This document shows, in pieces, positions 15,606 through 23,923 of a DNA stretch of 39,447 nt (position 1 is its first letter; every line of letters begins with the position of its first letter). The notes beneath the pieces were generated by a model, which saw nothing but the letters and a program-made list of their open reading frames with translations, ran no database searches and was not told the DNA's origin. The DNA comes from Castellaniella sp041675725 (lineage in GTDB: Bacteria > Pseudomonadota > Gammaproteobacteria > Burkholderiales > Burkholderiaceae_B), in NCBI RefSeq assembly GCF_041675725.1, contig NZ_JBAYTI010000028.1, forward strand, positions 1 to 39,447, given 5' to 3'. The position numbers were made by a program, and so were the translations under genes.

Positions 15606-15890
15606 CTTCCCCCGGGCAGCCGGCGTATTTGCCGCGTCCGTCGGGTGGCCGGACAGGGGCCTATGACCAGGTCCATATCAGGGGCATGCGTTGACAGACC
15701 CCGTCTGCTGTTCGATACTGAAAGTCATTCAAGGTCGGCGCAACCGCAGTGGTTGTGCGGCTTTGGCCGGCATCCGCCGGATCTGGCGCCCAGGATTTCA
15801 TGATCCCGACGGGCATCCAGAGCGCCGGTAACCCGGCAATACGTATTTTGCGATTCAAAAAAATAACGCAAGAACGGAGACAACCCAAGC
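15606..15890. other. Intergenic region before the molybdenum hydroxylase operon
   Basis: This is the longest non-coding stretch in the window (285 bases). A possible weak hairpin, GCGCAACC with GGTTGTGC (15738-15758), has no T-tract but could end the upstream operon. The last 55 bases are AT-rich and contain operator-like symmetry. No convincing -35/-10 pair was found by eye, and no small gene is supported. Confidence 0.5.
15838..15860. promoter_or_regulatory. Candidate operator upstream of the molybdenum hydroxylase operon
   Basis: AATACGTATT (15838-15847) is a perfect 10-bp palindrome. It is followed at once by the inverted repeat TTTTG-CGATT-CAAAA (15846-15860). Both lie 30-50 bases before the first start codon in a locally AT-rich patch. 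No regulator gene is next to it, so the binding protein is unknown. Confidence 0.3.
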
Positions 15891-18290
15891 ATGTATTCAA
15901 CCGACATGCAGGCGGCCAGGGGCGACATGCCGATTCGCAATGGCCCCGGCAGGGGCAAACGCCTGGCCGAACAACGCCATCTCATCCAGGGGCAGGGGCG
16001 CTTCATCGATGATCTCGACCTGCCGGGGCTGGTGCACGTCGTCTTTGCCCGCAGCCCCCATGCGCGGGCTCGTATCCGGTCCATCGACGCTTCGGCCGCC
16101 CTCGCGCTGCCGGGCGTCCTGCGGGTGCTGACCGCCGCCGACCTGCAGGGCCGGGTCAGGCCGATCCGGGCCTTGCTGGATCCAGACGGTGCCTACCAGT
16201 ATCGGCCATCCGACTGGCACCCCCTGCCGCCCGACGAGGCCCGTTACGTGGGCGAGACGGTGGCAGCCGTCGTGGCGGTCGATCGCTACGTGGCCGAAGA
16301 TGCCGTAGAGCGGTTGGACATCGACTACGAACCGCTCAGGCCGGTGGCCCGGCTCGAGGCTGCGCTGGCGGCGGATGGGCCGCGGGTCCATGAAAACCTG
16401 CCCGACAACGTTCTGTTCCATGTACGCCATGGCGCGCCAGCCGATGATCCCTGTTTCAGCGATCCCAACCTCATTTGCGTCAGTGGCCGTTTCGAGCACC
16501 CGAGGGTCGCGGGGCTCGCCATGGAAAACAACGGGGTGGTGGCTGATTATGACCCGGCCAGTGGCGAGCTCACGGTCTGGAGCTCCACGCAGATTCCCCA
16601 CCTGATTCGCGACGGGCTCAGCCATTGTCTCGATATGCCCGCCGCCCGGTTGCGGGTGATTGCGCCTCAGGTGGGCGGGGCGTTTGGCATCAAGATGCAG
16701 CTTTATCCGGAAGAAATCCTCGTGGCCTTCCTGGCGCGCGAACTGGGGTGTCCGGTCAAGTGGATCCAGGATCGCATGGAAAACCTGATGGCCGCGACGC
16801 AGGCGCGCGATGCGGTCGTAGAGGCCGTTCTGGTGGCGCATCCGGATGGCCGGCTGGCTGGGTTGCGTGCCCAGGCGTGGTGCGACGTCGGGGCCTACTC
16901 CTGTTTTCCGCTCACGTGCGCGCTGGATGCACATACCATCGGGGCTGGCCTGCCAGGTCCTTACCGCCTGCCTTTGCTCAGTTATGAAGCCATGGCGGTG
17001 GCCACCAACAAAGTGCCGCATGGCGCCTATCGGGGCGTGGGCGTGCCGATCGGACCCTTGGTGACCGAAGGCCTGCTCGACCAGCTCGCGGCGCAGCTGG
17101 GGATGGATCCGCTCGAATTGCGTCGCAAGAACCTGATCACGCCCGACCAGTTCCCGTTTCAAAGTGCATCGGGCGGGCGTTACGACAGCGGCGACTATCC
17201 CGCCTTGCTCGACCTTGCCCTGCGGCATGCCGGCTATGCCCAGTGGCGCGAGCAACAGCGTCAGGCCGCTCTCGAAGGGCGCCGATTGGGGATCGGCCTG
17301 GCCTGCTTCGTCGAAACGACGGGCATGAATCGCAACACGTATCGCAACCGCGGCATGGTGCACAGCCCGGGCTTCGATAGCGCGATCCTTCGGGTCGATC
17401 CGGGTGGCACGCTCGAGGTTGCCGTCAGCACGCCATCGCAGGGCCAGACGCAGGCCACGGCGTTCAGCTATTTGTTACAGGATGCCCTGGGGGTGTCCCC
17501 GGATCGGATTCACGTGACTCTGGGGGATACCGCGCGTACGCCCTACGGTACGGGCACCTATGCCAGCCGCGGCATGGTGAGTGGCGGCGGCGCGGTCCTG
17601 AGTGCGGCCCGGAAGCTCCAGGACCGGCTGGTTCAGGTGGCCGCGCTGTACTGGGGCGTGCCCGACGACACCCTGCACTATCAGAACGGCACCGTCCGGC
17701 GCCTCGATGGTTCGGGGCCGGCACTCGGCTTTGCCGACCTCGCCCGGATCGCCCACACGCCGGCCCTGATGATCCCCAAAGGCGGTGAGCCCGGCCTCGA
17801 GGTGCACAGTTTCTACGATCCGCCGGTGGCGCCCGTGTCGTTTTCCGTGCACCTGGTGCTTGCCGAAGTCGATCCCGCCCTGGGCAAGGTGGCGCTGTTG
17901 CGCTACGTGGTCGGCGAGGATTGCGGTCCGATGGTCAATCAAGACGCCGTCGAAGGGCAGGTGCGCGGCGGCGTGGCCCAGGGCATCGGCACGGCCCTGC
18001 TCGAAGAAATCAGCTATGACCCAGATGGCCAGTTGCTTACCGCCACGCTGGCCGACTACCTGATCCCGTCCAGCTGCGACATCCCGGCTATCGAAATCGT
18101 GCACCAAAGTACGCCGTCGCCCTTCACCGAAGGGGGGCTCAAGGGGGTGGGCGAAAGCGGTATCATCGGGGCGCCGGCGGCCGTACTCGCGGCAGTACGC
18201 GATGCGTTGGGCTGCCACCCGCATGAACAGCGCCTGCCGCTGACCCCCGACCGCATCCGTATGCTCGCCCAACAGAAGGAAATGGCATGA
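15891..18290 (+). CDS. Xanthine dehydrogenase/CoxL-family molybdopterin-binding subunit (large subunit 1)
   Basis: This 799-residue protein is a full-length molybdenum cofactor-binding large subunit of the xanthine dehydrogenase/CO dehydrogenase family. It shows the N-terminal aldehyde oxidase a/b hammerhead (QGRFIDDLDLPGLVHVVFARSPHARARI), the cofactor motif VGGAFG (261-266) and KGVGESG near the C-terminus with the expected catalytic glutamate E755. The active-site loop reads AYRGVGVP (379-386), so it is not a true CO dehydrogenase (AYRCSFR). It also deviates from the usual YRGxGRxE form. GGAG lies upstream of the ATG. The next gene encodes a second complete large subunit and overlaps by four bases. 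Such enzymes hydroxylate N-heterocycles, aldehydes or aromatic CoA esters using water. Confidence 0.93.
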   Translation: MYSTDMQAARGDMPIRNGPGRGKRLAEQRHLIQGQGRFIDDLDLPGLVHVVFARSPHARARIRSIDASAALALPGVLRVLTAADLQGRVRPIRALLDPDGAYQYRPSDWHPLPPDEARYVGETVAAVVAVDRYVAEDAVERLDIDYEPLRPVARLEAALAADGPRVHENLPDNVLFHVRHGAPADDPCFSDPNLICVSGRFEHPRVAGLAMENNGVVADYDPASGELTVWSSTQIPHLIRDGLSHCLDMPAARLRVIAPQVGGAFGIKMQLYPEEILVAFLARELGCPVKWIQDRMENLMAATQARDAVVEAVLVAHPDGRLAGLRAQAWCDVGAYSCFPLTCALDAHTIGAGLPGPYRLPLLSYEAMAVATNKVPHGAYRGVGVPIGPLVTEGLLDQLAAQLGMDPLELRRKNLITPDQFPFQSASGGRYDSGDYPALLDLALRHAGYAQWREQQRQAALEGRRLGIGLACFVETTGMNRNTYRNRGMVHSPGFDSAILRVDPGGTLEVAVSTPSQGQTQATAFSYLLQDALGVSPDRIHVTLGDTARTPYGTGTYASRGMVSGGGAVLSAARKLQDRLVQVAALYWGVPDDTLHYQNGTVRRLDGSGPALGFADLARIAHTPALMIPKGGEPGLEVHSFYDPPVAPVSFSVHLVLAEVDPALGKVALLRYVVGEDCGPMVNQDAVEGQVRGGVAQGIGTALLEEISYDPDGQLLTATLADYLIPSSCDIPAIEIVHQSTPSPFTEGGLKGVGESGIIGAPAAVLAAVRDALGCHPHEQRLPLTPDRIRMLAQQKEMA

Positions 18291-20635
18291 GTCCGTTGCA
18301 AGAAGAATTCAAGGTGATCGGCCAGTCGATCGAGCGGCGGCCCGAATTGTCCCGGTTTCTGCGGGGCCAGGGGTGTTTCGTGGACGACGTGTCCCTGCCG
18401 GGCATGCTGCATGCCGTCGTCGTGCGCAGTACCCACGCCCATGCCCATATCCGGCGCATCGATACGGCCGCGGCACGCGCCCTCGACGGCGTCGTGGCCA
18501 TCTTCGGGCCGGATGCCATGCAGGCCGCGCGCTGCCGGATACCAGTGCGCCTGAACCCCTACAGCTCGCTGGACCCTTTTCTTCAGCCGCCGCTGGCGTG
18601 CGCCCGGGTGCGTTACGTGGGCGAACCCGTGTTGCTGGTGGTGGCAACCAGCCGCTATCTGGCCGAAGATGCCGTCGCGCACATCGAGATCGACTACGAC
18701 CCGTTGCCGGCCGTCACCGATGCCGAAGCCGATTCCATGCCGGCGCTGCTGTACGACGCCTTCGAGGGCAACGTGGCCAGCGCGTTCAGCGGCGGGTTCG
18801 GTGACCTGGACGCCGCCTTCGCCGAAGCCGACGAGGTCTTCGAACTCTCCTTTCACACCGGTCGGCAGAGTGCCGTTCCGATCGAAACCCGGGGTCTGGT
18901 GGCCCACTGGGACGCCGGTCGCGAGCGGTTGGATGTCTGGGGGCCGACCAAGGTGACCCATTTCAACCGCTCGGTACTGGCGGATCTCCTGTCAATGGCC
19001 GAGAGCCGGATTCATTTTCATGAGCCCGATGTCGGCGGCGGGTTTGGGGCGCGCGGCGAATTCTATCCGGAAGACGTGCTCATCCCCATGGCGGCCATCC
19101 AGCTGGGCCGGCCCGTCAAATGGATTGAAGACCGCATGGAGCACCTGATGGCCATCAACCACTCGCGCCAGCAAGCCTACCGCATGAAGGCCGGTGTCAT
19201 GCGCGACGGCCGCCTTTGCGGTATTCAGGTGGATCTGGTGAACGACATGGGCGCTTATATGCGCACCCACGGCATCATCGTGCCCGAGATGTCCGCAGGT
19301 TATTTTCCTGGCCCCTATCAATGGGGGGCCTACCGCTTCAATGTCCGTTGCATCATGACCAACAAGACCCCGACGGGTACCTACCGTGGGCCCGGGCGCT
19401 ACGAATGCAACACAGTGCGCGAGCGCGTGCTCGACGTCATTGCACGCCGCCTGGGCATGGACCCGGTCGAACTGCGCCGGCGCAATCTGATCCAGCCCGG
19501 GCAGATGCCCTATCCGCTGGGCACGCGTGCGCTGGGCGAAGACGTGGTCTACGACAGCGGCGATTATCCCGCCGTGCTGCAGCATGCGCTCGAGCTTTCC
19601 GGGTATGACGCCCGGCGTCGGGCATTGAAGAGCGAGCCGCCACAGGGGCGGGTGCGGCGCGGGCTGGGGATTGGCTGCTTTGTCGAAAAGACCGGCAAGG
19701 GCCCCTTCGAGGGCGCGCGCCTGGTGCTGGCGCCTGATGGCACGCTCGAGGTGGCCACGGGGGGCGCCAGTCTGGGGCAGGGCATCGAAACCAGCCTGGC
19801 CCAGATCGCGGCCGAAGTCCTGGCGCTCGATCCGCGAGACGTCGTCGTGCGCCACGGCGATACAGATCTCATCCAGTATGGCGTGGGCAGCTTTGCCAGC
19901 CGCACCACGGTCATGGCGGGCAACGCCTGCTTCAGCGCCGCCCATGCGCTGAAGGCGCGGATTCTCCAGGTGGCCGCCGACCTGCTGCAACTCGCGCCCG
20001 AAGCGCTGCAGTTGCGGGATGCGGCCGTGCATGCCCCGGATGGCCGGTCCAGGCCTCTGTCCGAGGTTGCCGCCCAGGCCGGGCCGCGCTATGGTCGCCC
20101 GGCGCTCGAAGTCACAGACTACTTTCGTTGCGACCATATGGTGTATGCCTGCGGGGCCGTCGTGGCCGAGGTTCTGGTCGATCTGGACACCTGCAAGGTC
20201 TCGCCCCAGCATGTGTGGGTGGCCTATGATGCGGGCACCGTGATCAATCCGGCGATCGTGGCCGGGCAGGTGGAAGGGGGGGCAGTTCAGGCCATTGGCG
20301 GGGCGCTGCTCGAAGAGTTCTTCTACGACGACAGCGGCCAGCTCATGACGGGGTCCTTCATGGATTATCTGTTGCCGGTGGCCGATGACGTCGGGCAACT
20401 GCACCATGTCAACGTGGATCGCAGTCCGTCGCCGTTGAATCCCCTGGGTGTCAAGGGGGTGGGAGAGCTCGGTGTCGTGGGCACTGGCGCGGCGATTGCC
20501 AATGCCGTGGCCGATGCACTGGCCGACAGCGGCGACCGGGTCGACCACATCCCCATGTCGCCGCAGCGGATCTGGGGCTGGCTGCAGGCCGCCGGCGAGC
20601 TGGATCGTACACAGACGGCCACAACAAGTCATTGA
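18287..20635 (+). CDS. Xanthine dehydrogenase/CoxL-family molybdopterin-binding subunit (large subunit 2)
   Basis: This 782-residue second full-length large subunit directly follows the first (ATGA overlap). The hammerhead begins GQGCFVDDVSLPGMLHAVVVRSTHAHAHI. The cofactor motif VGGGFG is at 249-254, the active-site loop is TYRGPGRYE (365-373), and the catalytic glutamate is E727 in KGVGELG. The YRGxGRxE loop is the form usual in non-CO (form II-like) hydroxylases, whereas large subunit 1 lost the Arg and Glu. Both copies keep the final catalytic Glu, so neither is obviously dead. They may form alternative enzymes with the shared FAD and iron-sulfur subunits or a mixed complex. Confidence 0.93.
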   Translation: MSPLQEEFKVIGQSIERRPELSRFLRGQGCFVDDVSLPGMLHAVVVRSTHAHAHIRRIDTAAARALDGVVAIFGPDAMQAARCRIPVRLNPYSSLDPFLQPPLACARVRYVGEPVLLVVATSRYLAEDAVAHIEIDYDPLPAVTDAEADSMPALLYDAFEGNVASAFSGGFGDLDAAFAEADEVFELSFHTGRQSAVPIETRGLVAHWDAGRERLDVWGPTKVTHFNRSVLADLLSMAESRIHFHEPDVGGGFGARGEFYPEDVLIPMAAIQLGRPVKWIEDRMEHLMAINHSRQQAYRMKAGVMRDGRLCGIQVDLVNDMGAYMRTHGIIVPEMSAGYFPGPYQWGAYRFNVRCIMTNKTPTGTYRGPGRYECNTVRERVLDVIARRLGMDPVELRRRNLIQPGQMPYPLGTRALGEDVVYDSGDYPAVLQHALELSGYDARRRALKSEPPQGRVRRGLGIGCFVEKTGKGPFEGARLVLAPDGTLEVATGGASLGQGIETSLAQIAAEVLALDPRDVVVRHGDTDLIQYGVGSFASRTTVMAGNACFSAAHALKARILQVAADLLQLAPEALQLRDAAVHAPDGRSRPLSEVAAQAGPRYGRPALEVTDYFRCDHMVYACGAVVAEVLVDLDTCKVSPQHVWVAYDAGTVINPAIVAGQVEGGAVQAIGGALLEEFFYDDSGQLMTGSFMDYLLPVADDVGQLHHVNVDRSPSPLNPLGVKGVGELGVVGTGAAIANAVADALADSGDRVDHIPMSPQRIWGWLQAAGELDRTQTATTSH

Positions 20636-20652
20636 AATCAGGTGATCGAGCC

Positions 20653-21534
20653 ATGAAACCTGCAGCATTTGAATATTTTCGCCCCGATACGGTCGATGAG
20701 GTCCTCGAACTGCTCGAGCGCCACGAGATGGACGCCAAGATCATCGCCGGCGGGCAGACCCTGGGGCCTTTGCTCAACATGCGGCTGGCCGTGCCCGGCG
20801 TGCTGGTCGACATCAATCACGTGGCCGAGCTCGGCTACCGGCGTACGCAGCCCGATGGCGGCCTGGCGATTGGTGCCCTGACCCGGCAAAGCACGCTGGA
20901 AGACGACACCTCCCTCAAGGCCAGCCAGCCTCTGGTGCACGAGGCCATCCCCCATATTGCGCACCGCGCGATCCGCAATCGTGGCACCGTGGCCGGCAGC
21001 CTGTCGCATGCGGATCCGGCCGCCGAATGGACGGGGCTCGTCACGGCGCTGGATGCCGATCTGGTGCTCAAAGGCCCCCGGTCCGCAGAGCGGGTGCTCA
21101 AGCCGGCCGACTTCTTTCAGGGGATTCTCACCACGGCGATCGAACCGGTCGAATTGCTGGCAGAAATCAGGCTGCCCGCCTGGCCCGACGGGGCCGGCTG
21201 GTCATTCATGGAAGTCAATCGGCGCCATGGCGATTTCGCACTCGCTGGCGTGCTGGTGCGCCTGGGCGTGGATGCCGCAGGGCGGATGCAGGACCCGCGC
21301 ATGGCCCTGATCGGCATGAGCGACCGGCCCGTGCGTGCGCTCGAGGCCGAGCAGGTTCTCCGGGGGGCGCAACCCGAAGATGCCTGTTTTTCCGAGGCGG
21401 TCGACGTCATGTGCCGGCATCTGGATCCCATGGACGACCTGCATGCGTCGGCAGGCTACCGCCTGCAGGCGGCCTCGACGCTGATGCGCCGTGCGCTGAA
21501 CCAGGCCCGCTCTCGAATCGGTACGAACGCCTGA
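20653..21534 (+). CDS. FAD-binding medium subunit of molybdenum hydroxylase (CoxM family)
   Basis: This 293-residue protein begins MKPAAFEYFRPDTVDEVLELL, typical of CoxM/xanthine dehydrogenase FAD subunits. The flavin-binding AGGQT loop is at 32-36. The second flavin motif reads RGTVAGSLSHADPAAE, with TVAG in place of the common TIGG. A C-terminal CO_deh_flav_C-like domain follows. It would pass electrons from the iron-sulfur subunit to an acceptor. The ATG at 20653 was chosen because the in-frame ATG at 20632 overlaps the end of large subunit 2. Gene order L-L-M-S is compact and clearly one operon. Confidence 0.93.
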   Translation: MKPAAFEYFRPDTVDEVLELLERHEMDAKIIAGGQTLGPLLNMRLAVPGVLVDINHVAELGYRRTQPDGGLAIGALTRQSTLEDDTSLKASQPLVHEAIPHIAHRAIRNRGTVAGSLSHADPAAEWTGLVTALDADLVLKGPRSAERVLKPADFFQGILTTAIEPVELLAEIRLPAWPDGAGWSFMEVNRRHGDFALAGVLVRLGVDAAGRMQDPRMALIGMSDRPVRALEAEQVLRGAQPEDACFSEAVDVMCRHLDPMDDLHASAGYRLQAASTLMRRALNQARSRIGTNA

Positions 21535-21552
21535 TCTCTTAGGATATTCGCG

Positions 21553-22068
21553 ATGGAACACAAGCTGCATACGATACGCGTGATGGTCAATGGCACGGAG
21601 TACGTCCGTGACGTCGAACCCCGCCTGACGCTGGCAGACTTCCTGCGCCATGAACTCGGCCTGACCGGCACCCACGTCGGCTGCGAGCATGGCGTATGCG
21701 GGGCCTGCACCATCCTGCTCGACGGGGCGCCTGCGCGCTCGTGCATCACATTCGCCGTTCAGATGGACGGCCACGAGATCCGCACGGTCGAAGGCTACGC
21801 CCAGGGCGAGACGCTGCATCCCGTACAGGATGCCTTCTGGGAGCACAACGCCTTGCAGTGCGGGTTCTGCACGCCGGGCATGCTGGCCTCGGCCATCGAT
21901 CTGCTCGAGCGCAATCCCGACCCGTCCGAACAAGAGATCCGCGAGACGCTGTCGGGCAATCTGTGCCGGTGCACCGGGTATCAGTCCATCGTTCAGGCGG
22001 TCCAGGTGGCCGCGGCCCGAATGCGGGCCGCGGCGGCCGGGGCGGACCAGCCGGGATCGGCTTCATAG
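21553..22068 (+). CDS. 2Fe-2S small subunit of molybdenum hydroxylase (CoxS family)
   Basis: This 171-residue iron-sulfur subunit has all eight cluster cysteines. C44, C49, C52 and C64 bind the plant ferredoxin-type cluster (CEHGVCGACTILLDG). C103, C106, C138 and C140 bind the helical-domain cluster (QCGFCTPGM and NLCRCTGYQ). An Ala-rich tail of about 15 residues extends past the family core. It links the molybdenum site with the FAD subunit. The AGGATATTCGCG ribosome region lies just upstream. It closes the hydroxylase part of the operon; the alpha/beta hydrolase gene follows after 71 bases. Confidence 0.95.
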   Translation: MEHKLHTIRVMVNGTEYVRDVEPRLTLADFLRHELGLTGTHVGCEHGVCGACTILLDGAPARSCITFAVQMDGHEIRTVEGYAQGETLHPVQDAFWEHNALQCGFCTPGMLASAIDLLERNPDPSEQEIRETLSGNLCRCTGYQSIVQAVQVAAARMRAAAAGADQPGSAS

Positions 22069-22139
22069 GTAACCCGCCCGCTTGCGGCCATCGGCGCCAG
22101 TGGGCAGACTTTCGTATTGCACATGTAAAAGGAATCGAC

Positions 22140-23000
22140 ATGCCGACCATCAAGGCCACTGACGGAACTCATCTCTACTACGAAGAAGCCGGTACCGGCA
22201 CACCGGTCGTGTTCGTACACGAGTTCGCGGGCGATCATCGCACCTGGGAGCCGCAAGTGCGGCATTTGTCGCGGGCGCATCGCTGCATCGTCTTCAGTGC
22301 GCGGGGGTATCCGCCGTCGGACGTGCCGACGGACCCCTCGCGCTATAGCCAGGCTATCGCCGTGACGGACGTGCTGGCGGTCATGGATGCACTGGGCGTG
22401 CGCAAGGCGCACGTGGTGGGGCATTCCATGGGGGCCTACACGGCGCTGAATCTGGGGCAGCTGCACCCCGATCGGTGCCTGTCGGTCACGGCGGCGGGGT
22501 GTGGCTGGGGGTCGGATCCCGATGACTTGGCGCGCGCGCCCGAGATCTGTGAATCCATTGCCGCCATGTTTCGTGACGAACCCATTGCCGTGGCGGCCGA
22601 AAAATACGCGCATGCCGACATGCGCCTCACGTTCAAGGCCAAAGATCCGCGCGGCTTTGCCGAGTTCACGGCCATGCTGGCCGAGCACTCCGGCGAAGGC
22701 AGTGCTCTGACCATGCTCAATGTGCAGCTCAAGCGGCCTACCTTGCAAGAAATGGAAACCGGTCTGAAAGCCTTTCGGGTGCCCCTGCTGGTGATCGTGG
22801 GCGACAGCGACTATCCCTGCCTCCAGGGCAGCCTGTATCTGAAACGCGTCGTACCCACGTCCGCCTTGCTGATGGTGCCACGGGCGGGGCACACGATCAC
22901 GATGGAGGAACCCTGCGTCGTCAATCAGGCGCTTGAATCCCTGTTCCGGGATACCGAAACAGGGGTCTGGAAGGTGCGGCCGGCGGATGCGGCGGCCTGA
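22140..23000 (+). CDS. Alpha/beta-fold hydrolase
   Basis: This 286-residue hydrolase has the nucleophile elbow GHSMG with S96, an oxyanion-hole region FVHEFAGDHRTW, a candidate acid (D222 or D224 in IVGDSDYP) and the catalytic histidine H251 in RAGHTITME. Family members cleave esters, lactones, C-C bonds or thioesters, so the reaction is open. The ATG at 22140 gives a standard N-terminus (DGTHLYYEEAGTGTPVVFVHE); the frame stays open far upstream inside the iron-sulfur gene, but that extension is not real. Position just after the hydroxylase suggests it works on a hydroxylated or lactonised product. Confidence 0.92.
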   Translation: MPTIKATDGTHLYYEEAGTGTPVVFVHEFAGDHRTWEPQVRHLSRAHRCIVFSARGYPPSDVPTDPSRYSQAIAVTDVLAVMDALGVRKAHVVGHSMGAYTALNLGQLHPDRCLSVTAAGCGWGSDPDDLARAPEICESIAAMFRDEPIAVAAEKYAHADMRLTFKAKDPRGFAEFTAMLAEHSGEGSALTMLNVQLKRPTLQEMETGLKAFRVPLLVIVGDSDYPCLQGSLYLKRVVPTSALLMVPRAGHTITMEEPCVVNQALESLFRDTETGVWKVRPADAAA

Positions 23001-23071
23001 CCCGGACCTGCAGTGCCAAGTCGGACACCGGCCGGGTGTCCGGAATCTATCTGGAATCAAAGGAGCTCGAC

Positions 23072-23881
23072 ATGGATTTGCAGTTGAACGGAAAAACAGC
23101 GGTGGTCACGGGTGGCAGCCAGGGGATTGGCAAGGCGATTGCCATGGCGCTGGCCAGGGAAGGGGTGGACGTCGCCATCTGTTCCCGTGGCAAAGAGCTG
23201 CTCGAGGCGGCTGCACAAGAAATCGCCGCGGCCACCGGGCGCAAGATCCTGCCGTATGTGGTCGACCTGACACAGTCCGGCGAGGTCGAGTCGTTCATCC
23301 GGCAGGCGGCCGAGGATCTCGGCCGCATCGACATTCTGGTCAACAATGCGGGTTCGGCGCCTGGCGGTATCATCGAGACCCTCACCGAGGCCGATTGGGC
23401 CCAATCGCTGCAGCTGAAGTTCATGGGTTACGTGCGTTGCCTGCGCCATGTCCTGCCCCTCATGAAAAAGCAGGGCGGCGGGCGTGTCGTCAATCTGATC
23501 GGCAACGATGGCGTCAAGCCGTCTTATTGGGAAATCGCCCCGGGTGCTGCAAATGCGGCCGGCCAGAACCTCACCTTGTCGCTGTCGGGCCAATACGGCA
23601 AGGACGGCATCAGCTTTGTCGCGGTCAACCCCGGCCCGGTCAACACCGAGCGCTGGGACGGCCTGGTGCGCGCGATGTCGCGCGACATGGGCCTGAGCTA
23701 TGAAGAGGCCGATCAACTGGCGCCGGCATCCATTCCCATGGGCCGCATCGCCGAGCCATCCGAAGTCGCCAACCTGGTCGTGATGTTGGCCTCGCCGCTG
23801 ATGCACTATGTCAATGGCACCATGATCGAGATCGACGGCGGCCAGCAAAAGCCGCTCATGGACCGCGCGCGCGACCGCTGA
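23072..23881 (+). CDS. SDR-fold protein lacking the canonical catalytic tetrad
   Basis: This 269-residue Rossmann protein has the classical SDR cofactor motif TGGSQGIG (13-20), NNAG (91-94) and the NPGPVNTER segment. The active-site positions differ from normal SDRs. The YxxxK motif is replaced by PGAAN (P157 and N161, aligning from the following LTLSL helix), the usual SS region reads LIGND, and the Asn of the NxxG helix is replaced. I recall a minor SDR group with N in place of K, so this may be a family trait rather than decay. AAGGAGC precedes the ATG at 23072. The protein may still bind NAD(P) but use another chemistry. The C-terminal GTMIEIDGGQQ is normal. Confidence 0.88.
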   Translation: MDLQLNGKTAVVTGGSQGIGKAIAMALAREGVDVAICSRGKELLEAAAQEIAAATGRKILPYVVDLTQSGEVESFIRQAAEDLGRIDILVNNAGSAPGGIIETLTEADWAQSLQLKFMGYVRCLRHVLPLMKKQGGGRVVNLIGNDGVKPSYWEIAPGAANAAGQNLTLSLSGQYGKDGISFVAVNPGPVNTERWDGLVRAMSRDMGLSYEEADQLAPASIPMGRIAEPSEVANLVVMLASPLMHYVNGTMIEIDGGQQKPLMDRARDR

Positions 23882-23923
23882 AGCGGCTTCCGATCCAGGT
23901 CGCGGACCCTGCGCACAATTCCC

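Noticed and set aside
15891..18290. Large subunit 1 as a CO dehydrogenase
   Set aside because: Its active-site loop is AYRGVGVP, without the cysteine of the AYRCSFR loop required for CO oxidation.
18992..20668. 558-codon open frame on the minus strand
   Set aside because: It is antisense to molybdenum hydroxylase large subunit 2 and has no domain.
21696..22139. Upstream extension of the alpha/beta hydrolase frame
   Set aside because: It overlaps the iron-sulfur subunit gene in another frame; the hydrolase fold starts at 22140.
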